Assembly (NCBI RefSeq): GCF_000380485.1
Contig: NZ_AQYG01000043.1
Span: 101,603 to 165,602, forward strand
Origin: Jongsikchunia kroppenstedtii DSM 45133
GTDB taxonomy: Bacteria > Actinomycetota > Actinomycetes > Mycobacteriales > Mycobacteriaceae
Length of the DNA stretch: 64,000 nt
Direction of reading: 5' to 3'
The notes beneath the pieces are model-generated. The model ran no database searches, was not told the origin of the DNA, and saw only the letters and a program-made list of their open reading frames with translations. Position 1 is the stretch's first letter. Each line of letters begins with the position of its first letter. Both the position numbers and the translations under genes were made by a program. This document shows positions 52,129 through 63,680 of this stretch, piece after piece.

Positions 52129-52986
52129 ATGCCGCGTAAGCCCCTGCCGCCGGATCCGGAACCGCTCGCCCCGTTGATCGATGCGCATACGCATCTGGCC
52201 GCGTGCGGCGGCCGGGACGCGCAGTCGGTGGCCGAGATCCTCGATCACGCGGAACGGGTGGGCGTGCGGGCCGTGGTCACGGTGGCCGACGACATGGTCG
52301 ACGCCCGCTGGGCGATCAAGGCGGCCGAATGGGACCCGCGCGCTTACGCCGCGGTCGCGCTGCATCCGACGCACGCCCACGAGCTGACTGATGACGCGAA
52401 GGCGGAGCTCGAGGCGATGGCCGCGCATCCGCGGGTCGTCGCGGTCGGCGAGACCGGGCTCGACTACTACTGGCCGGCCAGGTCGGACGACGCCGCGCCG
52501 ATCGAGCAGCAGCACGAGGCCTTCGCCTGGCATATCGATCTGGCAAAGCAGGTCGGCAAGCCGCTGATGATCCACAACCGCGAGGCGGACAAGCCGGAGA
52601 GCGCGTCGTCTACCGCCGATCTGTTGGACATCCTGGAGCGCGAGGGTGCGCCGGAGACCGTGATCATGCATTGCTTCTCCGGCGATGTGGCGGCGGCCGA
52701 GGAATGCGTCCGGCGCGGCTATCTGCTGAGCTTCTCGGGCACCGTCAGCTTCACGAACGCCACGGTCCTGCAGGACGCTGCCCGGGTGGTCCCCGATGAG
52801 TTGCTGCTCGTCGAGACCGATGCGCCCTATCTGACACCGCATCCGTATCGGGGCCATCCGAATCAGTCGTATTGCGTGCCGTACACGGTCCGGGCATTGG
52901 CCGAAATCCGTGGCCAGACCGCCGAGCAGGTGGCCGAGATGGTGACCGCGAACGCCGAACGCGCCTATCGGATATCGACGGATTGA
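52129..52986 (+). CDS. tatD: TatD-family metal-dependent hydrolase
   Basis: 285 residues. Metal ligands of the TIM-barrel: IDAHTHL, GETGLDYYW, LMIHNREAD, IMHCFSGDV and LLVETDAPYLTPHPYRG. TatD acts as a 3'-5' DNA exonuclease or D-aminoacyl-tRNA hydrolase-like quality-control enzyme. Equivalent to Rv1008, next to rpfB as in mycobacteria. It follows the PhzF gene closely and may be co-transcribed with it. Confidence 0.95.
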   Translation: MPRKPLPPDPEPLAPLIDAHTHLAACGGRDAQSVAEILDHAERVGVRAVVTVADDMVDARWAIKAAEWDPRAYAAVALHPTHAHELTDDAKAELEAMAAHPRVVAVGETGLDYYWPARSDDAAPIEQQHEAFAWHIDLAKQVGKPLMIHNREADKPESASSTADLLDILEREGAPETVIMHCFSGDVAAAEECVRRGYLLSFSGTVSFTNATVLQDAARVVPDELLLVETDAPYLTPHPYRGHPNQSYCVPYTVRALAEIRGQTAEQVAEMVTANAERAYRISTD

Positions 52987-52999
52987 GGAAAATTAGCTG

Positions 53000-55183
<2,184 letters not shown>

Positions 55184-55194
55184 GCTGTTACCTC

Positions 55195-56109
55195 GTGTTG
55201 TCAGCCAGCGGCGAGGTCACCGTCCGGGTCCCCGCGAAGATCAATCTGCATCTCGGTGTCGGTGATGCCCGCGATGACGGCTACCACGAACTGACCACCG
55301 TCTTCTCCGCCGTTTCGCTGTACGACGAGATCCGGGTGCAGGCCGCGGACTCCTTGACCGTGCGCACCACCGGCGATGGCGCCGTCGCCGAGCTGCCCAC
55401 CGGAACCGACAACCTCGCCGGGCGGGCCGCGGAGATGCTCGCCGCGCATGTCGGGCGAGACCCGGACGTGGCGATCGACATCACCAAGCACATTCCCATC
55501 GCCGGCGGCATGGCCGGCGGCAGCGCCGATGCCGCCGGAACGCTGGTGGCGCTGGATCGACTGTGGCGCACCCGGGTTGAGTCTCGCGATCTACACGACA
55601 TCGCCGCCCGGCTGGGCAGCGACGTGCCGTTCCTTCTGCACGGTGGTACGGCGCTGGGCACCGGCCGCGGGGAGAACCTGATGCCGGTGCTCTCGCGCGG
55701 CGAACTGCATTGGGTGATCGCGGTCGCCGGATTCGGGCTGTCGACCCCGGAGGTCTACCGCGAGCTGGACCGGCTGCGCGAGAACAACGATCAGCGCATC
55801 GGCAAGCCGGACGAGTTGCTGCAGGCGCTGGCCTCTGCGGATCCGCATCGGGTTGCGCCGTTGCTGGCCAACGATCTTCAGGCAGCCGCGGTGTCGCTGC
55901 AGCCGTCGCTGCGCCGGACCCTGCGCGCGGGTGTCGAGGCCGGGGCGTTGGCCGGTATCGTGTCGGGATCCGGTCCGACCTGCGTCTTCCTGTGCTCGGG
56001 GGCGCAGGCCGCGGTGAGCGTCGCCGCGGAGTTGGCGGGCGCCGGGGTGTGCAAGTCGGTGCGGACGGCCGCGGGCCCGATGCACGGAGCGCTGGCGGTG
56101 CATTCGTGA
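55195..56109 (+). CDS. ispE: 4-diphosphocytidyl-2-C-methyl-D-erythritol kinase
   Basis: 304 residues from GTG 55195. GHMP kinase motifs: [24 protein letters not shown], the ATP loop [15 protein letters not shown], and the C-terminal [14 protein letters not shown]. It phosphorylates CDP-ME in the MEP isoprenoid pathway. Equivalent to Rv1011, 11 bp after ksgA in the same transcription unit. Confidence 0.96.
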   Translation: MLSASGEVTVRVPAKINLHLGVGDARDDGYHELTTVFSAVSLYDEIRVQAADSLTVRTTGDGAVAELPTGTDNLAGRAAEMLAAHVGRDPDVAIDITKHIPIAGGMAGGSADAAGTLVALDRLWRTRVESRDLHDIAARLGSDVPFLLHGGTALGTGRGENLMPVLSRGELHWVIAVAGFGLSTPEVYRELDRLRENNDQRIGKPDELLQALASADPHRVAPLLANDLQAAAVSLQPSLRRTLRAGVEAGALAGIVSGSGPTCVFLCSGAQAAVSVAAELAGAGVCKSVRTAAGPMHGALAVHS

Positions 56110-56184
56110 GCGAGCGCAGCGCGCGAACCATTCGGCACAGTGCCGTGGTGCCTCATGTGCGCCCGGAGCGAAGCGAGTACGTGC

Positions 56185-57984
56185 ATGAGTAACCTGATCA
56201 GTGCCGAGAAGATCTCGAAAAGCTTTGGTATCAAACACCTTCTCGACGGCGTCAGCCTCGGCGTGCAGCGCGGCGACCGGATCGGCGTCGTCGGCCTGAA
56301 CGGCGGCGGCAAGACGACGCTGCTGGAGATCCTGGCCGGCATCGAACCCCCGGACAGCGGTCGGGTCGCCCGGCTGACGGACCTGCGGATGGCCGTCGTC
56401 ACGCAGCGCGGTGAGCTGCCGGACGGCGCCAGTGTCGGCGACGTGGTGCTGGGGGATCTCGGGGTCGACGAGCATGAGTGGGCCGGCGATGCCCGCATCC
56501 GAAATGTGCTCGCGGGCATCGGTATCGACGTGCTGGGTCTGGATACGTCGGTGAGCGATCTGTCCGGCGGCGAGCGGCGCCGGGTGGCGCTCGCCGCCGC
56601 GCTGGTGCGCGAGCTGGATCTGCTCATCCTCGATGAGCCGACCAACCATCTCGACATCGAGGGCGTGCAGTGGCTGGCCGACCATCTGGTCTCCCGTGGC
56701 AGCGCGCTGATCGTCGTCACCCACGACCGCTGGTTCCTGGACGCCGTCGCCACCCAGACCTGGGAGGTGCGCAGCGGCACCGTGGACGCGTATGAGGGCG
56801 GCTACAACGACTGGATCTTCGCCCGCGCCGAACGGGCCCGCCTCGCCGACGCCGCCGAGGAGCGCCGTCGCAACCTGGCGCGTAAAGAATTGGCGTGGTT
56901 GCGTCGCGGTCCGCCCGCGCGGACCTCGAAGCCGCGGTACCGGGTCGAGGCCGCCGAGAAACTGATCGCCGACGTGCCCGAGCCGCGAGACTCGGTGGCA
57001 CTCACCGCGTTCGCCAAGCGCCGGTTGGGCCGGATCGTCATCGAACTCGAGGACGCTCGGCTGACCACGCCCGACGGCCGGGAGCTGGCCGCCGACCTCA
57101 CCTGGCGGCTCACCCCCGGGGAGCGCGTCGGCCTGGTCGGTATCAACGGTTCCGGCAAGACGACGCTGTTGCGTGCCCTCGGCGGCGAGATCGATGTCGC
57201 CCCGGGACGGCGGGTGCAGGGGCAGACTGTCTCGATCGGCTGGCTGCGCCAGGAACTCGACGATCTGCCGACCGACCTGCGGGTGCTGGCCGCAGTCCAG
57301 GAGATCGCCGACCGGATCACGGTGGGCGACAAGGAGATCTCCGCCGGCCAGCTCGCCGAGCGATTGGGATTCTCGCCGGCCAAGCAACGCACGCCGGTGG
57401 GTGACCTGTCGGGCGGCGAGCGCCGTCGGCTGCAGCTGACGCGCATCCTGATGTCGCAGCCCAACGTCTTGCTGCTCGACGAGCCGACGAACGACCTCGA
57501 TATCGACACCCTGCAGCAGTTGGAGGATCTGCTCGACGGCTGGGCCGGCACGCTGGTGGTGATCAGCCACGACCGGTACCTGATCGAGCGGATCTGCGAC
57601 AGCACCTGGGCGTTGTTCGGTGACGGCAAGTTGACCAACCTGCCCGGCGGAATCGAGCAGTACCTGAAGCGGCGCAAGGAGATCACCGCATCCGGCGGTG
57701 CCGGCAAGATCGTCGCGTCGCCGACCGCCTCGTCGGCCAAACCTGAACCCGCCACGAAGCCACGCGATGCGGCCGCCGAGCGTGACGCGCACAAGGCGAT
57801 GAAGCGTCTGGAGCGGCAGATCGACAAGCTCGATGAGCGCGAGGCGTCGCTGCACGATCAGCTTGCCGCGGCCGCCACGGACCCCGACAAGCTGATTGAC
57901 CTCGGTGCCGAGCTCAAAACCGTTGTCGCCGACAAGGAGTCGGCGGAGGAGCAGTGGATGGACCTCGCCGAGGAGTGGAGCTGA
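56185..57984 (+). CDS. ABC-F ATPase, Uup-like
   Basis: 599 residues from ATG 56185; an in-frame extension to 56140 has no family similarity. Two ABC domains: Walker A GLNGGGKTT and GINGSGKTT, signature LSGGERRR in both, Walker B LLILDEPTNHLD and LLLDEPTNDLD. An inter-domain linker precedes the second domain. The C-terminal coiled coil (RDAHKAMKRLERQIDKLDER) marks the Uup branch. ABC-F proteins act on ribosomes to relieve stalling or antibiotic arrest. No membrane part exists. Confidence 0.93.
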   Translation: MSNLISAEKISKSFGIKHLLDGVSLGVQRGDRIGVVGLNGGGKTTLLEILAGIEPPDSGRVARLTDLRMAVVTQRGELPDGASVGDVVLGDLGVDEHEWAGDARIRNVLAGIGIDVLGLDTSVSDLSGGERRRVALAAALVRELDLLILDEPTNHLDIEGVQWLADHLVSRGSALIVVTHDRWFLDAVATQTWEVRSGTVDAYEGGYNDWIFARAERARLADAAEERRRNLARKELAWLRRGPPARTSKPRYRVEAAEKLIADVPEPRDSVALTAFAKRRLGRIVIELEDARLTTPDGRELAADLTWRLTPGERVGLVGINGSGKTTLLRALGGEIDVAPGRRVQGQTVSIGWLRQELDDLPTDLRVLAAVQEIADRITVGDKEISAGQLAERLGFSPAKQRTPVGDLSGGERRRLQLTRILMSQPNVLLLDEPTNDLDIDTLQQLEDLLDGWAGTLVVISHDRYLIERICDSTWALFGDGKLTNLPGGIEQYLKRRKEITASGGAGKIVASPTASSAKPEPATKPRDAAAERDAHKAMKRLERQIDKLDEREASLHDQLAAAATDPDKLIDLGAELKTVVADKESAEEQWMDLAEEWS

Positions 57985-57987
57985 CCG

Positions 57988-58989
57988 CTATTCGCCGACG
58001 ATCTTGGCGACCAGCGCGGCATCCACGTCGTCCAGGCTCGCGGGGTCGAAGCCCGGATTGCGATCCTTGTCGACCAGCACCGCCCGCACGCCCTCGGCGA
58101 AATCCGTTGTTGCCGTGATGTGTTCGGCTGCGTAGAGCTCGCGATCGAAGCACTGGTCCAGGCTGGACTGCCCACCGAGCTCGAGCATCCGGGCGGTGAC
58201 CGCGAGGCTGGTCGGCGATGCGCCGGCCAGCAGCGCGAGCTGCTCCTGCGCCCACTCGTCGTTCGCACCCTGCAGCCCGCCGATGATCGCGGGAACCGAG
58301 ACATCGTCGAAGTATGCGGCGATCTTGGACAGCGGGATGTCGGTGGGCGGTGGCACCTCGGCGTGTTCGCGCAGCACATCGCCGAGCGGCGCGCCGGAGC
58401 GAATGGCGTCGGCGACGGCCGGCAGTCGGTCGCTCGGTACGAAATGCGTTGCCAATCCTACGGTCACCGCGTCCGCGCCCCTGATACGCGCGCCCGTCAG
58501 TCCGAGCCACATGCCGATTCCCGCGGGCAGGCGCGGGAGGAAGTAGGTGGCGCCGATGTCGGGGAAGAATCCGATCGCGGTCTCCGGCATCGCGATCAGC
58601 GCCTTCTCGGTGACGACGCGGATCTCGCCGTGCACGCTGATCCCGAGCCCGCCGCCCATCGCGGCGCCGTCGATCAACGCGACGTAGGGCTTCGGATAGT
58701 TGGCGATCAGCTGATCGAGCCGGTATTCCGAGCTGAAGTAGCGGGTGATCGCCGCGGTGTCGCCGCTCATCGCGTTGTCGCGGATCGCGCGGATGTCGCC
58801 CCCGGCGCAAAAAGCGCGGTCGCTGGCCGAGGTCACGAGCACCAGCTCTACTGGGGGATCGTCGGCCCAATTAGTGAGGATGGGTAACATTTCATCAACC
58901 ATTGTTTGGTCGAGGGCGTTGAGCGCCTGAGGTCGGTCCAGGATGATCTCACCGACACCGTGTGCAATTAGGGTCCGTATGAACGACAT
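57988..58989 (-). CDS. 3-hydroxyisobutyryl-CoA hydrolase (crotonase fold)
   Basis: 333 residues. Crotonase fold: IILDRPQALNALDQTMV, FCAGGDIRAI (oxyanion hole), PYVALIDGAAMGGGLGISVHG and MPETAIGFFPDIGATYFLPRL. The FPDIG and PETxIGFFPD segments with a C-terminal ECH_2 region fit HIBCH in valine breakdown (EchA9-type, Rv1071c-like). It is convergent with the ABC-F gene (3 bp apart) and divergent from the TetR gene. Confidence 0.9.
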   Translation of the reverse strand: MSFIRTLIAHGVGEIILDRPQALNALDQTMVDEMLPILTNWADDPPVELVLVTSASDRAFCAGGDIRAIRDNAMSGDTAAITRYFSSEYRLDQLIANYPKPYVALIDGAAMGGGLGISVHGEIRVVTEKALIAMPETAIGFFPDIGATYFLPRLPAGIGMWLGLTGARIRGADAVTVGLATHFVPSDRLPAVADAIRSGAPLGDVLREHAEVPPPTDIPLSKIAAYFDDVSVPAIIGGLQGANDEWAQEQLALLAGASPTSLAVTARMLELGGQSSLDQCFDRELYAAEHITATTDFAEGVRAVLVDKDRNPGFDPASLDDVDAALVAKIVGE

Positions 58990-59057
58990 GCAGACACGGT
59001 ATCGGCCTACTGTTCGTGTGGGCGAGGCAACACTATTCTGCTAATGTGAACAACTGT

Positions 59058-59072
59058 CTGGGTCAGATGACC
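59058..59072. promoter_or_regulatory. GGTCA-type palindromic operator
   Basis: GGTCAGATGACC (59061-59072) is a palindrome of GGTCA and TGACC with a 2-bp centre, preceded by CTG. It lies between the divergent hydrolase and TetR genes, 32 bp before the TetR ATG. It matches the sites at 47166-47253. Confidence 0.6.
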
Positions 59073-59104
59073 TAGTCGGTTGCTTCGGAGAGGGGGGATT
59101 GTCA

Positions 59105-59734
59105 ATGTCAAGAATTGCTGTGGAGGATCGGCGATCGCTGCTGCTTGATGCCGCTTTCCGGGTGATCGCGCGGAGCGGCGTAGAGGGTGCGACGACTCGC
59201 GCCATCTGCGGTGAAGCAAATATGGCGCAGGCCAGCTTCCACTACGCGTTCGAATCCCGCGACGAACTGCTCGCCGAGCTGGTCCAACGGGGGACGACGG
59301 CGGAGATGAGTGCCGTGAGCGCGCCACTGGTGTCGGAAGAGCTCGCCGAGGCGTTCGAATCGGGTGATATCCGGCTTGCGCTGAAGGCCGGGCTCAACGC
59401 CTATGTCGATCATCTGGTGGAAGATCCGGAGCGCGAACAGGCACTGCTCGTTCTCGCGCAGTACGCGCGACGTACCCCCGGTCTCGAGCCGATGGCGGCG
59501 CAGATGTACCAGCGCTATTACGAGATGGCCGAGATGCTGCTGATCGCCGGCGCCCAGACATGCAACGTCGACTGGGATACGCCGCCGGCCGAGCTGGCGC
59601 CGATCGCGATCGCCGCCACGGATGGCATCACGCTGGCCTATCTGGCCCATGGCGATCGCGCGATCGCCGACCGGATCGTCGACGAGACCGTGGAGACACT
59701 GCTGCGCCACATCCGCGAGACGCCGCGGGAGTGA
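59105..59734 (+). CDS. TetR-family regulator
   Basis: 209 residues from ATG 59105, with GAGAGGGGGG upstream; TTG 59099 is two codons longer. Helix-turn-helix ATTRAICGEANMAQASFHYAF after RRSLLLDAAFRVIARSGVEG. The C-terminal domain has a PLEPMAAQMYQRYYEMAEML-type helix. Divergent from the hydrolase gene; the palindrome in the gap is the likely binding site. It may also control the transporter operon 13 bp downstream. Confidence 0.88.
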   Translation: MSRIAVEDRRSLLLDAAFRVIARSGVEGATTRAICGEANMAQASFHYAFESRDELLAELVQRGTTAEMSAVSAPLVSEELAEAFESGDIRLALKAGLNAYVDHLVEDPEREQALLVLAQYARRTPGLEPMAAQMYQRYYEMAEMLLIAGAQTCNVDWDTPPAELAPIAIAATDGITLAYLAHGDRAIADRIVDETVETLLRHIRETPRE

Positions 59735-59747
59735 CGGTGCAGGCAGG

Positions 59748-61010
59748 ATGAGCACGACGGTGCAGGGCCCGCCGCGGGCCGAGGTGTCATCGCGGTGGGT
59801 CGGTCTCTTCGCCGTTGCTTGGTTGGGGATTTGGCTCGCTCAGCTGACACCGTTTCAGCTGCTGCTGCCGCAGCAGATCAATCACTACCTGGGGATCGGC
59901 GACACGCTTCGCCAGGACAACTGGCATCACAGCCTGACTCAATTCGGTTTGGTCTCCGGGGTTTCGGCGATCTGCGCCCTGATCGCGTTCCCGCTCGCCG
60001 GCTCGCTGAGCGACCGCACCACAAGCCGTCTCGGTCGACGACGCCCCTGGATCATCGGCGGCCTGGTGGTGTTCGCCGTTGCCCTGGTCGTGCTCGGAGT
60101 GCAGAACACGTTGTGGGGCATCACGATCGGTTGGGCCGTCGCGATCACCGGCTTCTCCGTGTGCTCGGCCGCGCTGACGGCATTGATCAGCGATCAGGTG
60201 CCGGTGGAGCAGCGCGGCGTGGTGTCGAGCTGGGTGTCGGCGCCGCAGGCGGTGGGCGTCATCATCGGTATCGCCCTGGTCTCCGCACTCGGTGCCGGTC
60301 CGGTCCTGGGTTATACGCTGGCCGCGATCCTGTTGCTGGCGTGCGTCATTCCGTTCGTCATGTGGGTCAATGATCCGCCGGTGGACAACCATCTGCCGTC
60401 GTTGACGGTGCGCCGCCTGCTCGGCGAGCTCTGGATCTCGCCGCGCGAACAGCCCGACTTCGGCTGGACGCTGCTGGGCCGGATCCTGGTCAACATCGGC
60501 AACGCACTGGGCACGTCGCTGCTGCTGTTCTTCCTGCAGTTCGGTCTGCATATCCACGACCCCAACGGCCCGTTGCTGATCGTCACCGCGGTCTACATGA
60601 TCTTCGTCATCGGAGCCGCCCTGGGTGGCGGCGTGCTGAGCGACCGGATCGGCCGCCGGAAGCCGTTCGTTCTGGCGGCCGGAGTCTGTCAGGGCGGCGC
60701 GGCGATCGTGATCGCCTGCGTGCAGAACCTGCCGGCGACAATGGTGGCCGCGGCGCTGCTGGGCGCGGGCTTCGGCTGCTTTCTCGCGGTCGATCAGGCG
60801 CTGGCGACGCAGGTGCTGCCGGATGCCGCGCATAGTGGAAAAGACCTGGGAATCATGAACATCGCGATGGCCGTGCCGCAGGCGATCGGTCCGCTGCTGG
60901 GTGCGTGGGTGATCGACGCGTTCGGGGGCTTCGCGGCCCTGTTCGTCGCATCGGCCGTGCTCGGAATAGCGGGCGGTGCCGCAGTGCTGCCGGTGAAGGG
61001 AGTCCGATGA
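59748..61010 (+). CDS. MFS transporter (sugar/glycoside type)
   Basis: 420 residues, 12 membrane helices from ATG 59748. Motif A-like loop GSLSDRTTSRLGRRRPWIIGG is shared with the GPH/SLC45-type branch of MFS, and the second-half copy is GGVLSDRIGRRKPFV. The charged NDPPVDNHLP linker separates the halves. The substrate is unknown. Its stop codon overlaps the next ATG (ATGA), and the two genes after it are oxidoreductive enzymes, so it may import their substrate. Confidence 0.88.
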   Translation: MSTTVQGPPRAEVSSRWVGLFAVAWLGIWLAQLTPFQLLLPQQINHYLGIGDTLRQDNWHHSLTQFGLVSGVSAICALIAFPLAGSLSDRTTSRLGRRRPWIIGGLVVFAVALVVLGVQNTLWGITIGWAVAITGFSVCSAALTALISDQVPVEQRGVVSSWVSAPQAVGVIIGIALVSALGAGPVLGYTLAAILLLACVIPFVMWVNDPPVDNHLPSLTVRRLLGELWISPREQPDFGWTLLGRILVNIGNALGTSLLLFFLQFGLHIHDPNGPLLIVTAVYMIFVIGAALGGGVLSDRIGRRKPFVLAAGVCQGGAAIVIACVQNLPATMVAAALLGAGFGCFLAVDQALATQVLPDAAHSGKDLGIMNIAMAVPQAIGPLLGAWVIDAFGGFAALFVASAVLGIAGGAAVLPVKGVR

Positions 61011-62293
61011 TGGAGATGACATCTGCGGCGGATCTGGACGCGCTGCTGGCCATCGATCCGCCGCGCGCCCGGCTCTGGGACAACGACCCGGGCCTGTACT
61101 GGGCGACGTTGGACGGCGCCACCTGGGGCCTGGACAATCCCGTTGCGGCCCTGAGTCTTCCGGCGCTGCGGCACAACATCGCCGACATCGCCGCCCGGGC
61201 CGGCGGTGTGCCCATCCGCGTGGCATCGAAATCGCTGCGGGTGCGGCCGATCATCGACGCGCTGGTGCGACTCGACAATGTCGTCGGCGTACTGGCCTAT
61301 GACCTTGCTGAGGCGATCTGGCTGGCGACCGATACCGGCGATCGGGCGGGCATCGACGACGTGCTGCTCGGTTATCCCACCGCGAATCGCGGCGCGATCG
61401 GCGATCTGTGCGCCAATCCGCAGGCGCTGCAACGCGTCACGCTGCTCGTCGACAGCATCGAGGAGCTCGACCTTATCGACTCGGTCTGCCCGCCGGGCTC
61501 CCGCGACGAGATCCGAATCGCGATCGATCTGGACGCGTCGCTGCGTCTGCCGGGCGTGGGCGATCTCGGCGTGCTGCGCTCGCCGATTCACACGCAGGGC
61601 GAGGCGGTGTCGCTCGCCAGCGCGATCGTCGCGCGCGCCGGCTTCCGGCTGGTCGGCGTCATGTCCTACGAGGCGCAGGTCGCTGGAGTCGGCAACGATG
61701 TCCCTGGAAAGACGTTGGAGAATCACGCGATTCGGGCGATGCAGGGCTATTCGATGCGGGAGCTGCGGCATCGACGCAGCCGGATCATCGACGAGATCGG
61801 GCAGCTGGCCGACCTGGAGATGGTGAACGCCGGCGGCACTGGGTCGATCGAGGCGACCGCCAAGGATCGGTCCGTCACCGACATCGCCGTCGGCAGCGGC
61901 TATTTCGGCGGCCATCTGTTCGACAACTATCAGCATTTCCAGCCCGCGCCGGCGGTCGGTTTCGGACTCGCCGTGGTGCGCAAGCCGCGTCGAGACGTGG
62001 TCACCTGTCACGGCGGCGGCTGGATCGCGTCCGGCCCGCCCGGCGTCGACCGGCTGCCGCGGGTCGTCTGGCCAGCCGGCCTGGAGTACCAAGATCGCGA
62101 GGCGGCGGGCGAGGTGCAGACACCGCTGCGCGGCGAGGCGGCCATCGGAATGCGGGTGGGCGATCGGGTCTGGTTGCGGCACACAAAGTCCGGTGAGCTC
62201 AGTGAGCGAATCAATTCAATGACTCTGGTCGATGACGACGCGGCGGTCGGCGAGGCGCCGACCTACCGCGGCGAGGGAAAGGCGTTTGTATGA
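61007..62293 (+). CDS. PLP-dependent amino-acid deaminase/aldolase
   Basis: 428 residues. Alanine-racemase-type N-terminal barrel with PLP lysine K75 in IRVASKSLRVRP, DEIRIAIDLDASLRLPG, and FRLVGVMSYEAQVAGV. The C-terminal D-serine dehydratase-like domain has VTCHGGGWIASG, with conserved cysteine and histidine. Related to D-threonine aldolase and to Rv1769, which is also near the gulonolactone enzyme. It overlaps the transporter stop codon and the next gene's ATG. Confidence 0.88.
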   Translation: MMEMTSAADLDALLAIDPPRARLWDNDPGLYWATLDGATWGLDNPVAALSLPALRHNIADIAARAGGVPIRVASKSLRVRPIIDALVRLDNVVGVLAYDLAEAIWLATDTGDRAGIDDVLLGYPTANRGAIGDLCANPQALQRVTLLVDSIEELDLIDSVCPPGSRDEIRIAIDLDASLRLPGVGDLGVLRSPIHTQGEAVSLASAIVARAGFRLVGVMSYEAQVAGVGNDVPGKTLENHAIRAMQGYSMRELRHRRSRIIDEIGQLADLEMVNAGGTGSIEATAKDRSVTDIAVGSGYFGGHLFDNYQHFQPAPAVGFGLAVVRKPRRDVVTCHGGGWIASGPPGVDRLPRVVWPAGLEYQDREAAGEVQTPLRGEAAIGMRVGDRVWLRHTKSGELSERINSMTLVDDDAAVGEAPTYRGEGKAFV

Positions 62294-63573
62294 AGTGGCA
62301 GAACTGGGGCCGCACGGAGTCGGCGGCGCCGGCTCACGAGCCGACGCCGAGCAGCGTCGAGGAGATCGCCCAGATCGTCACCACCGCCGCCAAATCGGGC
62401 AGGACGGTCAAGACCGCCGGTGCCGGGCATAGCTTTTCTGGTATCGCCGTTCCCGGTGACACGCTGCTGCGCCTGTCGAACCTTCGCGGACTGATCGGTG
62501 TCGAGGGCAATCGCGCGACGTTCCGGGCCGGCACACACCTGTACGAGATCCCGGCCCTGCTGGCGCCGTATCAGCTGGCGATGGCCAATCTCGGCGATAT
62601 CGACAAGCAGACCATCGCCGGCGCGACGTCGACCGGCACCCATGGCACCGGCCTGAACTTCGGCGGCATCAGCACCCAGATCGCGGGTATCGAGCTGGTC
62701 GATGGCGTCGGCGAGGTCCGGACCATCACCGAGGGGCCCGAACTGCAGGCGGCCGCGCTGGGTCTGGGTTCGCTCGGCGTCATCACCGCGATCACGCTGG
62801 AATGCGTGCCCGCCTTCTCCATCGAGGCGGTCGAGGGGCCGGCCAAGATCGGCGACGTGCTGGCCGACCTGGACCGCTCGATCAACGAGACCGATCATTT
62901 CGAGTTCTACTGGTTCCCACATACCGAGGCGGCACTGACCAAACACAATCGGCGGCTGCCCGCGGATGTGCCGGCATCCGGGCCGAGCAAGCTGCGTCGC
63001 TACATCGATGACGAGCTGCTGAGCAACCACATGCTCGCAGGCGTCTGCCGCGCGGCGGCACTGGCACCGGTGATCGTCCCGGCGGTGAACGAGGTCTCCG
63101 GAAATGCGTTGTCGCACCGGACGATCGTCGCGCCGTCGACCGAGGTCTTCGTGAGCGACCGCAATGTGCGTTTCCGTGAGATGGAGTACGCGATTCCGCT
63201 CAACAGTCTCGCCGAGGCGTTCGATGGAGTGCGTAAGGTCATCGACGACAAGGGCTATCGCGTCAGCTTCCCGATCGAGGTGCGGGTGGCCGCGGCCGAT
63301 GATCTGATGCTGTCGACGGCGTCCGGTCGCAAGAGCGCCTACATCGCCGTGCATCGCTACTACCGCGACAAGCCGGACAACTACTTCCGCGACGTCGAGG
63401 CCGTGATGACGAAGCTCGGGGGCCGGCCGCACTGGGGCAAGATGCATACCCGCGACGCCGACTACTTCCGCTCGGTGTATCCGCGCTTCGACGAATTCCT
63501 GGCGGTCCGTGATCGTTTCGACCCGAACCGGGTATTCGCGAACGACTACTTGCGCACCGTACTGGGCGACTAG
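62290..63573 (+). CDS. L-gulono-1,4-lactone dehydrogenase-like flavoenzyme
   Basis: 427 residues. FAD-binding type 4 domain: VKTAGAGHSFSGIAVPGDTL, GATSTGTHGTGLNFGG, and an ALO C-terminal domain ending RPHWGKMHTRDADYFRS, which carries the HWGK motif of aldonolactone oxidoreductases. Matches Rv1771, which oxidises L-gulono-1,4-lactone to ascorbate with cytochrome c rather than oxygen. Starts inside the previous stop codon (ATGA). Last gene of the operon. Confidence 0.93.
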   Translation: MKWQNWGRTESAAPAHEPTPSSVEEIAQIVTTAAKSGRTVKTAGAGHSFSGIAVPGDTLLRLSNLRGLIGVEGNRATFRAGTHLYEIPALLAPYQLAMANLGDIDKQTIAGATSTGTHGTGLNFGGISTQIAGIELVDGVGEVRTITEGPELQAAALGLGSLGVITAITLECVPAFSIEAVEGPAKIGDVLADLDRSINETDHFEFYWFPHTEAALTKHNRRLPADVPASGPSKLRRYIDDELLSNHMLAGVCRAAALAPVIVPAVNEVSGNALSHRTIVAPSTEVFVSDRNVRFREMEYAIPLNSLAEAFDGVRKVIDDKGYRVSFPIEVRVAAADDLMLSTASGRKSAYIAVHRYYRDKPDNYFRDVEAVMTKLGGRPHWGKMHTRDADYFRSVYPRFDEFLAVRDRFDPNRVFANDYLRTVLGD

Positions 63574-63604
63574 CTGGTGCCACCTGAACGACCGGCTGTG
63601 TTAT

Positions 63605-63646
63605 GACGAAGGCACGCAAGGGAAGGCGCCTTAGCGTGCCGTCGTC
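63605..63646 (+). terminator. Hairpin after the gulonolactone gene
   Basis: GACGAAGGCACGC (63605-63617) and GCGTGCCGTCGTC (63634-63646) pair with one mismatch, 32 bp after the stop codon. No clear T run follows. Confidence 0.6.
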
Positions 63647-63680
63647 AACCTCGCCGGATCGTCCAGCTGATCACCAGCTA